Origin: Putridiphycobacter sp045107045
GTDB lineage: Bacteria; Bacteroidota; Bacteroidia; Flavobacteriales_D; Crocinitomicaceae
Direction: 5' to 3'
Assembly (NCBI GenBank): GCA_045107045.1
Contig: JBGCFR010000019.1
Coordinates: 22,947 to 86,946, forward strand
DNA: 64,000 nt
Positions 16,967 to 24,663 of the stretch are shown here, piece by piece. The notes beneath the pieces are model-generated. The model was not told the DNA's origin. It made no database searches and saw only the letters and a list, made by a program, of their open reading frames with translations. Within the stretch, counting starts at the first letter, position 1. Every line of letters begins with the position of its first letter. A program made the position numbers and the translations under genes.

Positions 16967-17794
16967 ATGATTGAATTGAAAAATAAAAAATACATAGGAG
17001 GTAATAATCGAGTAGCATTGTATGATATTTTTTTACCAGAAAATCCCATTGGAATGATTGTTTTCGCTCATGGTTATAAAGGTTTTAAAGATTGGGGTGC
17101 TTGGGATTTAGTGGCAAAATATTTTGTTGAAAATAACTTTGGATTCATTAAGTTCAATTTTTCACACAATGGCGGAACAGAGTTAGAACCAATAGACTTT
17201 CCAGACTTAGATAGTTTTGGTAAAAATACGTATTCATTAGAGTTATTTGATCTGGAAAAAATGATCACTATTGCAGATCGCATTTGTGTAGAAAGAAAGT
17301 GGCAAATTCCAATTCACCTTATTGGACATAGCAGAGGAGGAGGAATGGTGATTTTGCAAGGAGCTAAGGATGAACGCATAAATAAAGTAGTGTCATGGGC
17401 TGGAATTTCGAATATTGAGAATAGGTTTCCCAAAGATGATGAATTAACTGATTGGGAATTAGCAGGAGTGATGTATGTTGCAAATGTTAGAACAAATCAG
17501 CAAATGCCGCACTTTTATAGCTTTTATGAAGATTACCTGATTAATAAATCTAATCTAAATATTGAATCCGCTTGTGAAAAAATGACTAAACCATTTATTC
17601 AAATACATGGAGATATGGATTTGTCTGTCAGTATTTCAGAAGGTATTTTGATATCACGCTGGACCGATACAAGAATTGAAATTGTAAAAGGAGCGGGGCA
17701 TACATTCCAAACAAAACATCCATGGGAATCGACGACTTTGCCTGATGATATGAAAGCAGTTGTTGAAAAAACTTTGAGTTTTTTGATCGCATAA
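16967..17794 (+). CDS. Alpha/beta hydrolase, dienelactone-hydrolase/esterase type
   Basis: A 275-residue cytoplasmic alpha/beta hydrolase. Seen are the oxyanion segment FAHGYKGFKDWGAWD, the nucleophile elbow GHSRGGGM (Ser near residue 125), and a C-terminal GAGHTF that supplies the His. HGDMDLSVS would carry the acidic residue. The family includes esterases, acyl hydrolases and peptidases, so the substrate cannot be named. It is transcribed divergently from the DAHP-synthase operon, with 73 bases between the starts. Confidence 0.85.
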   Translation: MIELKNKKYIGGNNRVALYDIFLPENPIGMIVFAHGYKGFKDWGAWDLVAKYFVENNFGFIKFNFSHNGGTELEPIDFPDLDSFGKNTYSLELFDLEKMITIADRICVERKWQIPIHLIGHSRGGGMVILQGAKDERINKVVSWAGISNIENRFPKDDELTDWELAGVMYVANVRTNQQMPHFYSFYEDYLINKSNLNIESACEKMTKPFIQIHGDMDLSVSISEGILISRWTDTRIEIVKGAGHTFQTKHPWESTTLPDDMKAVVEKTLSFLIA

Positions 17795-17858
17795 ATGGTG
17801 CTTGACTGATTTTTTGAACTTTTAACGGATATTAAATCCACATAAAAAATAAATCGGT

Positions 17859-17866
17859 TAACTTTG
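17859..17866 (+). promoter_or_regulatory. -7 promoter box for rseP
   Basis: TAACTTTG matches TAnnTTTG exactly, 18 bases before the rseP ATG. No -33 TTG with suitable spacing was seen. Confidence 0.45.
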
Positions 17867-17884
17867 GCTTTTCAAATTTAAAAC

Positions 17885-19201
17885 ATGGAATACCTTATAC
17901 AGGGCGGTCAATTATTATTAAGCTTATCATTATTAATTGTTTTACACGAGTTTGGTCACTATTTACCAGCTAGGTGGTTTAACATAAAAGTAGAAAAATT
18001 TTACTTATTCTTTGATTATAAATTTTCCTTATTCAAAAAGAAAATTAAGGATACAGAATGGGGAATTGGATGGATTCCATTGGGAGGATATGTTAAAATT
18101 TCTGGAATGATCGACGAATCCATGGATAAAGAACAAATGGAGAAGCCACCAGAAGATTGGGAGTTCCGTTCTAAACCAGCTTGGCAAAGATTAATTGTTA
18201 TGATTGGTGGTGTAACTGTGAATTTAATTGTTGGTTGTGTTATCTATATAGGTTTAATGTTCGCCTATGGTGAAGAGGTCATTGAAGTAAGTGAAGCAGA
18301 GTATGGGTTTTCAGTTGAAGAGCATTTTGAACAATTTGGATTTGTAGATGGTGATCAGATTATTACTATTAATGGCGAAGTACCACGTGATGTGGCGAGA
18401 TTAGGTTTAGAAATAGCTTTAAATGGTGCAAGAGATTTTAAAGTAAAGCATCCCAATGGAATTACGGAAACGATTTCTTTGCCCGAAGATATAGACATGA
18501 CTATGTTTAAGGAAGGGGCTATGCGTGCGTTTGATTTACGCTTTATAGCTGAAATTGATGAAGTCACTCCAAGAGCTGAAAAATTCGGATTAAAAACTGG
18601 AGATATAGTTACTTCAATAAATGGTGAAACGGTAAAATTTTGGGATGAGTTTACGACTATTGTTCGTGCTAATCCAGGAAATGATTTAGAGGCCATAGTT
18701 AATCGTAATGGGGTAGATGTCAATTTGACTTTGAATGTTGATTCTTCAGGCGCAGTTGGTGTTCGTCCAGAAAGTCACTTTGACGAAAAAATAACCTCTA
18801 TCTCATATAGTTTTTTTGAAAGTATTCCAAGAGGTGTAAAGGCTGGTTTCACAACACTAGCGAATTATGTAAAACAATTTAAATATGTATTTACATCTAA
18901 AGGAGCAACTAGTGTAGGTGGTTTTGGAGCCATTGGTGGATTGTTTGATAAAACATGGAACTGGCAGTCGTTTTGGGAGAATACTGCTCTTATATCTATT
19001 ATTCTAGCTTTTATGAATTTCTTACCAATTCCGGCGTTAGATGGTGGTCATATTATGTTCTTACTATATGAATTAGTAAGTGGTCGTAAGCCAAATGAAA
19101 AGTTAATGGAGTATGCTCAAATTGGTGGCATGATCTTTTTATTAGCTCTGCTGCTCTACGCCAATGGTAACGACGTGGTCAAGCTGTTTACCGGAGGGTA
19201 A
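17885..19201 (+). CDS. rseP: Site-2 intramembrane metalloprotease RseP
   Basis: A 438-residue inner-membrane zinc protease that cuts membrane-embedded segments, such as anti-sigma factors and leftover signal peptides. The first span holds the zinc motif HEFGH (residues 21-25), and the C-terminal LPIPALDGGH supplies the third ligand. Two PDZ-like domains lie between (about 120-200 and 205-290; GDQIITINGEV and GDIVTSINGET). Length fits the RseP/MmpA group. The ECF sigma factor with a membrane partner at 2828-4181 in this window is one conceivable client system, but nothing in the sequence links them directly. Confidence 0.93.
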   Translation: MEYLIQGGQLLLSLSLLIVLHEFGHYLPARWFNIKVEKFYLFFDYKFSLFKKKIKDTEWGIGWIPLGGYVKISGMIDESMDKEQMEKPPEDWEFRSKPAWQRLIVMIGGVTVNLIVGCVIYIGLMFAYGEEVIEVSEAEYGFSVEEHFEQFGFVDGDQIITINGEVPRDVARLGLEIALNGARDFKVKHPNGITETISLPEDIDMTMFKEGAMRAFDLRFIAEIDEVTPRAEKFGLKTGDIVTSINGETVKFWDEFTTIVRANPGNDLEAIVNRNGVDVNLTLNVDSSGAVGVRPESHFDEKITSISYSFFESIPRGVKAGFTTLANYVKQFKYVFTSKGATSVGGFGAIGGLFDKTWNWQSFWENTALISIILAFMNFLPIPALDGGHIMFLLYELVSGRKPNEKLMEYAQIGGMIFLLALLLYANGNDVVKLFTGG

Positions 19202-19235
19202 TTGTTTTTTCTTGCTACGAATATTATGTAATACT

Positions 19236-20714
19236 TTACTTTTTCTTTAAGTAAAGTGCCAATAATGCATTTTTGTCGGCTTTACCGTTTTGATTGAGAG
19301 GAATTTCATTAACTATTTTAATGTCGGCTGGCACCATGTATTTTGGTAAGGTCTTTTCCAGATCATTTTTAATGGTGTCTAATTCAACATTAACATTAGG
19401 TTGTAACTGAACCAAACTCACAATTTTTTTAACAGTGTCGTTTCTTTTTAAAGGGATTGTAGCACTTTGAAGTATATAAGTAAAGTCATCCAAAACGGAC
19501 GTGATTTCGTTCAGTTCAATTCTGTAACCATGGAGCTTGACCATATCGTCATTCCTGCCATGGAAAAATAGTAATCCATTTTCCAAATAGCCTTTGTCTC
19601 CTGTTCTAAATGCCCTTTCACCATTAATTTTAGTGAACTTAGAAGCATTTAGATCGGGTCTGTTAACATAGCCAGAGGCCACATTTGGTCCAATAATTAC
19701 AATTTCATCATCAATAATCTCTAGTTTACTTTCCACCTTTGAAATACCAACCGGTAGTGGGTTATGCTGTTCTAAAACCTCATTCGTGATAGTAACAATG
19801 GTAGTAGCGACTGTTGCTTCGGTTGGTCCGTAAGTGTTTATAACTCTCGATTTCGGGAATTTTTTCACTAATGTTTTGGCAAGCGGGTGTGGTAAAATTT
19901 CACCACAAAATAAGAAGGCTTCAATTTGATTAAATACAGTATTGTTATCAATTCGAGAATAAATTAGCGCAAATGAAGGTGTGGACACCCATACCGAACC
20001 GTTGTATTTCTGAATTCTATCTAATAAAAGGGTAGGGTCGCTAGTTTGAGCTTTAGTATTTAAAAGCAGTGTTGCACCCAGTGCTCCAAATGTCATCAAT
20101 TCAAATACTGATAGGTCAAAACTCAAAGGAGCGGTATTAATCAAAACAGAATTAGATGAGAATTTGAAGTCGTCTCCTGTCATCCATTTTGTAAAGGATT
20201 GCACAGCCTCGGTACTAATTTGCACTCCTTTTGGCTCACCAGTGCTACCTGAAGTGAAAATAATGTAAACTAAATGATTTGTCTTCCTTTTAATATCAGT
20301 TCTATACGAGGTCTCTAGTGATTTGAGGTGGTATGAACCTTGTGCATTAAATAAGCTTGAGATATTATCAAAATCGATATCACTTTCACTCGTATTAATG
20401 AGCAGCTGGCTGCCAGACGCTGAAATGATTTTCTGAACTCTTTCTAAAGGATATATTTCATCAACCGGGATATATGGTATTTTCAACTGCATTAAAGCAT
20501 ATGCTGAAATAATCATTCGAGCCGATTTATGACCATAAAGCACAACAGGATCAATCAAATTGTTTAAGTTTTGTGTGCTAAGGTAGTCCACTAAATGGTC
20601 GACTTCTGCTTTGAATTCATGCCAAGTTAATGACATGTCACTTCCTATAACAGCAAGCTGGCTTGGGTGGATATCCAAGTCTATAAATTCTTTATTTTCG
20701 AAGCAAAACTTCAT
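19236..20714 (-). CDS. dltA: D-alanine--carrier-protein ligase DltA homologue
   Basis: A 492-residue stand-alone adenylation enzyme, predicted to activate D-alanine with ATP and load it on the DltC phosphopantetheine arm. Core motifs are present: FTSGSTGEPKG (residues 153-163), NTYGPTEAT (293-301), FRTGDKG (369-375), GRNDDMVKLHGYRIE (386-400) and NQNGKAD with catalytic Lys478. Cys270 in FLFCGE corresponds, by my reading, to the Cys that sets D-alanine selectivity in Bacillus DltA. It has no condensation or carrier domain, unlike peptide synthetases. It is the last gene of the operon, 2 bases after dltB. Confidence 0.88.
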   Translation of the reverse strand: MKFCFENKEFIDLDIHPSQLAVIGSDMSLTWHEFKAEVDHLVDYLSTQNLNNLIDPVVLYGHKSARMIISAYALMQLKIPYIPVDEIYPLERVQKIISASGSQLLINTSESDIDFDNISSLFNAQGSYHLKSLETSYRTDIKRKTNHLVYIIFTSGSTGEPKGVQISTEAVQSFTKWMTGDDFKFSSNSVLINTAPLSFDLSVFELMTFGALGATLLLNTKAQTSDPTLLLDRIQKYNGSVWVSTPSFALIYSRIDNNTVFNQIEAFLFCGEILPHPLAKTLVKKFPKSRVINTYGPTEATVATTIVTITNEVLEQHNPLPVGISKVESKLEIIDDEIVIIGPNVASGYVNRPDLNASKFTKINGERAFRTGDKGYLENGLLFFHGRNDDMVKLHGYRIELNEITSVLDDFTYILQSATIPLKRNDTVKKIVSLVQLQPNVNVELDTIKNDLEKTLPKYMVPADIKIVNEIPLNQNGKADKNALLALYLKKK

Positions 20715-20716
20715 AC

Positions 20717-21898
20717 TTATATTAATTTTCCGCTGAATATGTAAATAGCAAAAGCCACGGCATTAAACATTATTAAAATAGACAAAACCTTAACGATTGG
20801 AGGTGGTAGCTTTCCGAAAAACACGTCTTTTTTGGTTTTTTTACACCGGTATACATAGTAATTATGAATAACAGAATAAAGTCCAAACAGAATTCCACTT
20901 GCAATATAATGCAATTCGAATCCATTCCAAAACCCCATTAATGTGAATGTTAAGAGTAGTGCCACATTTTGACGTTGAATTGAATTCCATACCTTTCTTG
21001 ATGTAAAGTCTTTGAATAACGGCTTAAAAAAGTAATCGTTTAACCAGTCTCCAAGAGATTTGTGCCAACGTTTCCAGAATTCTTTTGGATTGACTGCCGA
21101 AAAGGGTTTGTTAAAGTTAATAGGAACGTGAATGCCTATGAAATTTCCTGCACTAATGGCAAGCAAAGAATATCCAGCAAAGTCAAAAAACAGATACAAT
21201 AAATAGCTGTACATGTAGGCTACGTGTTGCCAAATTGACTCTTCAACCACAATGTATTGTAAGACTAGTCGCCTGATAGCTTCGGCAATAATAAATTTAA
21301 ATAAAAGCCCTAAAATGAAATTTTCCCAACCCTTGTAGGCTAGTTCAGAGGTCATATTTTGATATCCGTTTTCTGTATCTGTTTTAAATCGGTTAAACCG
21401 ATCTAATGGACCAATAAGCAGTGTGGGTGTAAATGCTGTAAAATTGAAAAAATCAATGAATTCGATTTTATGATTATGATGTCTTTCGTCAATATATAAA
21501 CTAATTACCTTGAAAATCATATACGATAAGCCTGCAATTTGAATAAAGCTCCGAAAGTCTCTAATTGTAATTGATTGCCCTTCTACAGCAATAATACCTA
21601 ACATTTTTACAGCAAAAATAGGCAGTGCCAAAACAAGCATAGGAAAGATGATATTTTCTTTTTTATAATACTTCCTTAGTAAAAGCACCACACAATAAAG
21701 TGCTAGAATTAACACCAAAATATTAATAGGTTTATTAAATAGTAAAACAATATAGATTAAACTGGTGGTGGCTAAGAGCCACTTATAGGGAATGTATTGT
21801 TTTAATAAACGCTTAACAATCCAAATAGAAATGACCACAATTCCTAAGAATAAGAAAAAGGCATTATCAGTAAATGGTAATGTTTGGTGCAATTGCAT
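20717..21898 (-). CDS. dltB: DltB-like membrane-bound O-acyltransferase
   Basis: A 393-residue multi-pass membrane protein of the MBOAT family, which in Dlt systems moves the D-alanyl group from DltC across the membrane. Typical blocks are LIGPLDRFNRF, YLLYLFFDFAGYSLLAI, NFNKPFSAVNPKEFWKRWHK and LTFTLMGFWNGFELHYI. The RWH His (His279) is kept. The next landmark, W-H-G in B. subtilis DltB, is W-N-G here (Asn325), so the invariant MBOAT His is missing at its usual place; the nearest His is His330. The gene is 2 bases from each neighbour. The family call is firm but the activity is uncertain. Confidence 0.88.
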   Translation of the reverse strand: MQLHQTLPFTDNAFFLFLGIVVISIWIVKRLLKQYIPYKWLLATTSLIYIVLLFNKPINILVLILALYCVVLLLRKYYKKENIIFPMLVLALPIFAVKMLGIIAVEGQSITIRDFRSFIQIAGLSYMIFKVISLYIDERHHNHKIEFIDFFNFTAFTPTLLIGPLDRFNRFKTDTENGYQNMTSELAYKGWENFILGLLFKFIIAEAIRRLVLQYIVVEESIWQHVAYMYSYLLYLFFDFAGYSLLAISAGNFIGIHVPINFNKPFSAVNPKEFWKRWHKSLGDWLNDYFFKPLFKDFTSRKVWNSIQRQNVALLLTFTLMGFWNGFELHYIASGILFGLYSVIHNYYVYRCKKTKKDVFFGKLPPPIVKVLSILIMFNAVAFAIYIFSGKLI

Positions 21899-21900
21899 AT

Positions 21901-22059
21901 TTAGAATTGTTGATAAACAAAGTTAATTTTAGATTGCACCTCAATCTCTTTTTCAGGATGCATAATTTGATCAATATCTAAGACGTATAAGTAAAGAAAG
22001 CCTACAATGAGACCTAAATATAGCAGTGAATTCCTGCCTATTTTAATTCTTGTTTTCAT
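21901..22059 (-). CDS. dltX: DltX-like small membrane protein
   Basis: A 52-residue protein with one membrane span (about residues 10-27, NSLLYLGLIVGFLYLYVL), a short periplasmic part, and the C-terminus INFVYQQF. Gram-positive DltX is a one-span protein of about 50 residues whose C-terminal F-x-Y-x-x-F-type motif carries D-alanine on Tyr between DltB and DltD; here the candidate is Tyr49. I chose the ATG at 22059; an ATG at 22083 would add eight residues. It overlaps the dltD end by 17 bases and sits between dltD and dltB. The match rests on size, topology, motif and position. Confidence 0.75.
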   Translation of the reverse strand: MKTRIKIGRNSLLYLGLIVGFLYLYVLDIDQIMHPEKEIEVQSKINFVYQQF

Positions 22060-23251
22060 AATAAGTTTGGTATATGAATTCATTCACTCTCATCCAGCCA
22101 AAATCACTCAAATGCATAATATCCTTTAAAATTCCAGGATCATATTCAGCTTTAGTGGCAGCGTACATGTTTAATAATGGGTAGTTTGAATCTGCAAGAA
22201 CTTGACTGATAGAATCGATTAAAGATAAGTTAATGTCTAAGTCGTTGTATCCATAAGGGTTTAGAGGGATGAATACGAAACTAGCCTGTACATTTTTATG
22301 CTTCAGATAGGATACTACCATTTTAAAATCCATAAATTCTCTATTTGGCTCTTTTGGACCTGGTACCGACCACGGTTCATACTCCTTATTGTCTTTGAAA
22401 AGGTGTTTGGAGTAGTATTCATTATTAACATAAAATGGATTATTGGTCATTCCTTCTAGTTCTTTGACTTGTAATTGTGACGCATATTGTTTAAAATCAC
22501 CATTCCAAGGTTTAGACGTCATTTTTGGTCTTAATTGGATGTCGTAACTGAGATTCGAAATTTGAGCATAATTACTTCCTGGCAAATTGCTTTTGAGCTT
22601 ACCAAGTATTGTATTTATTTTATTTGATGGGAATGTGGTCGACTGGCTTTTAAAATAATCCTGTAGAAAAAGCATTTCCATATTCATACTTGTAAAGTCA
22701 TCATGGTGAATAGAAATGTACTCTCCAATCACATTTTTGTATTTTGGTTCAATTAATGAATCTGAAATTATTTTTTTAAGCAAACTTGGAATTGCGAATT
22801 CTACAAAAGCCTCTGTATTTGTGCCATCTTTTGTAAACCAGCCCGGACTAATAATAATACAGACTTTGCTGTTAGAATTCAAATAACTATTTCCTGCCAA
22901 TAATTCTATTAAAATGCTCAAGTGCTGATGATAGGCATGGCCTAAACCAAACATTGGAATACCCAAAGAATCTGGAAAAAAATAGTAGGGGCAATTTGGC
23001 GAATTTGAAAATTCAGATGATCCAAAAATGGTTAATTGATCAGGGTTTTTTAAGCTAGCGAGAAAATCTATCTCATCTTGCCTTTTATTTAAATTACCAG
23101 CTTTGCCAGATAGGTTCTTTTGCTCTCCTGAAATAATCTCATTTGAGACTTTATCTTCGTTTTCTCTTTTTGTCAGTAAAATTAGAGATGAAAAGAGTAA
23201 TAAAGCAATGCCAATTGGTAAAAAATGAAATACAGCAATTTTCTTTAACAT
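22043..23251 (-). CDS. dltD: DltD-like D-alanyl transfer protein
   Basis: A 402-residue protein with one N-terminal membrane anchor (about 6-26) and a large periplasmic SGNH-type domain. It has FGSSEFSN (77-84), whose Ser would be the nucleophile, and near the end a D-x-x-H block (DIMHLSDFGW, Asp377 and His380), completing the triad expected of DltD. In Gram-positive bacteria DltD makes the last transfer of D-alanine to lipoteichoic acid. The acceptor here is unknown. The gene lies 2 bases after dltC and overlaps dltX. Confidence 0.85.
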   Translation of the reverse strand: MLKKIAVFHFLPIGIALLLFSSLILLTKRENEDKVSNEIISGEQKNLSGKAGNLNKRQDEIDFLASLKNPDQLTIFGSSEFSNSPNCPYYFFPDSLGIPMFGLGHAYHQHLSILIELLAGNSYLNSNSKVCIIISPGWFTKDGTNTEAFVEFAIPSLLKKIISDSLIEPKYKNVIGEYISIHHDDFTSMNMEMLFLQDYFKSQSTTFPSNKINTILGKLKSNLPGSNYAQISNLSYDIQLRPKMTSKPWNGDFKQYASQLQVKELEGMTNNPFYVNNEYYSKHLFKDNKEYEPWSVPGPKEPNREFMDFKMVVSYLKHKNVQASFVFIPLNPYGYNDLDINLSLIDSISQVLADSNYPLLNMYAATKAEYDPGILKDIMHLSDFGWMRVNEFIYQTYYENKN

Positions 23252-23253
23252 AT

Positions 23254-23481
23254 TTATGCGTCAAGCTTTGATTGTATGTATTTCACAAGAAGGTCTACGG
23301 TTTCAAAATGATCTTCAATAATTTCATCAAATGGAATTTTAATATTGTATTCGTTTTCAATTTCAACTGCCAATTCCACTATCGTTATTGAATCTAAAAC
23401 ACCACTTTCCCATAAGGATTCACCTGCTTCTACTGAACTAAAAGCAATCTCCTCAATTTTATCTTGTAAAAAAGCAATCAT
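23254..23481 (-). CDS. dltC: DltC-like D-alanyl carrier protein
   Basis: A 75-residue acyl-carrier-type protein. The four-helix pattern and LDSITIVELAVEIEN are clear; Ser31 in LDSI is the site for 4'-phosphopantetheine. It is distinct from the fatty-acid carrier consensus GADSLD, as in DltC. I chose ATG 23481; GTG 23496 would add five residues. A TATATTCG, one base off the -7 consensus, lies just upstream on the minus strand and could start the dlt operon. First gene of the operon dltC-D-X-B-A, in which all junctions are 2-base gaps or short overlaps. Confidence 0.85.
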   Translation of the reverse strand: MIAFLQDKIEEIAFSSVEAGESLWESGVLDSITIVELAVEIENEYNIKIPFDEIIEDHFETVDLLVKYIQSKLDA

Positions 23482-23564
23482 CAATTTTTTTTCCACGAAT
23501 ATAAGTATTTATATCCAAGCTATTCATAGTTTAATTAGAACTTAAGAAACTTAGTGTTGGAAGC

Positions 23565-24644
23565 TTATAAGTCGTTACTATCTGATGGATTTAGTAACTT
23601 ATATTTGTTCCCAAATCTCCTAATTGGAGTTTCAACAAGTCGATATAGAATTTCACTTAACAATATTGTGACTGCAAAGTAAATTATAAATTCTATGATG
23701 CTATGTAGCTCTAGTTTTTTTACTTCAAGCAGTATTCCAGGGACAAAATTATGGATTAAGTAAATTGCATACGATAATTTACCACCTCTCATTATTAACT
23801 TATTTTCAAAGATTACTTTTAGCGAGCCGTTAAAACCTATAACAAGAAATCCAATTAGCAAAAAGCATAATATTCCGAAAATTGACCTAAAAAACACCCA
23901 AGTATAAATTGGACTTGAGCCCGCCGCAATTATCAAATAGGAATAGCTGATCAATAGTCCTGTTAAAAAAATAGTTTTGGTTTTTCTGCTATTAAAAAAA
24001 TTGAAAAAAATATCTTGCTTGATTTTGAAAAAAAAAGACAATAGTGCACCTAACATAAATACATCCAAACAAGAAAAAGTGTGGATATAAACTGAAAAAT
24101 AATCGTATGAGTTGGTGAAATCAATATATCTAAAAACGGTAGATGATATGGCAACTAAAATAGCAATAATGATAGTGATTTTATTTTTAAATAATAAAAC
24201 AATAATTGGCCAAAAAATGTAAAAATGCTCCTCAACAGATAATGACCAGAATTGGGAAAATATATTAGGCCATGATTGTGCTTTGATGATATAAAAATTT
24301 GAGGTATAGCTTAGGTTATAAAAAAATGCATCTCTAATTTCTCCCTTGTTAAAAGCAGTCGCAACAAAAAGTACTAAAAAATATAGTGGAAAAATCCTTA
24401 GAGACCGTCTAATGTAAAAATAGCGTAAGGCAAAGCCTAATTTGACTTTACTAGATTCAATTGATTGTCGAATCTCGAAAAGCTGATTAGTGATAAGGAA
24501 TCCACTCACCACAAAAAAGAAGTCTACTCCAATAAAACCAAGTTTTAATTGATTAATAACAGGCAATAAATGAAGCCAATGTGCAGTTAAGACTAAAAAA
24601 GCCGAAAAAAATCTAAAACTATCAATTTGTTTATAGTATGTCAG
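23565..24644 (-). CDS. Membrane acyltransferase of the acyltransferase-3 (OafA) family, non-AUG start
   Basis: A multi-pass inner-membrane protein that should O-acylate an envelope glycan or lipid. Family marks are IGVDFFFVVSGFLI, YIRRSLRIFPLYF, SVEEHFYIFWP and a C-terminal YRLVETPIRRF. The first usual start is TTG 24566, but the same frame continues upstream as QIDSFRFFSAFLVLTAHWLH, the conserved first helix with the catalytic His. The frame closes at a stop at 24657-24659, and no ATG, GTG or TTG occurs before 24566; CTG 24644 is the best candidate. The preceding lipoprotein gene ends at 24664, so translational coupling is possible. It lies 84 bases upstream of dltC. Confidence 0.8.
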   Translation of the reverse strand: MTYYKQIDSFRFFSAFLVLTAHWLHLLPVINQLKLGFIGVDFFFVVSGFLITNQLFEIRQSIESSKVKLGFALRYFYIRRSLRIFPLYFLVLFVATAFNKGEIRDAFFYNLSYTSNFYIIKAQSWPNIFSQFWSLSVEEHFYIFWPIIVLLFKNKITIIIAILVAISSTVFRYIDFTNSYDYFSVYIHTFSCLDVFMLGALLSFFFKIKQDIFFNFFNSRKTKTIFLTGLLISYSYLIIAAGSSPIYTWVFFRSIFGILCFLLIGFLVIGFNGSLKVIFENKLIMRGGKLSYAIYLIHNFVPGILLEVKKLELHSIIEFIIYFAVTILLSEILYRLVETPIRRFGNKYKLLNPSDSNDL

Positions 24645-24663
24645 CCTAAAATAGTATTAAGTA

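Noticed and set aside
19233..19257. Inverted repeat ACTTTACT / AGTAAAGT around the dltA stop
   Set aside because: The stem is AT-rich and is not followed by a T-run on either strand, so it is not a convincing terminator.
19236..20714. Adenylation enzyme as part of a peptide synthetase
   Set aside because: It lacks condensation, carrier and release domains and sits in a dlt-type operon with a separate carrier, MBOAT and DltD-like gene.
20717..23251. MBOAT plus SGNH pair as an alginate or cellulose O-acetylation system
   Set aside because: Those systems use acetyl donors without a dedicated carrier protein and ligase; here both DltC-like and DltA-like genes are present.
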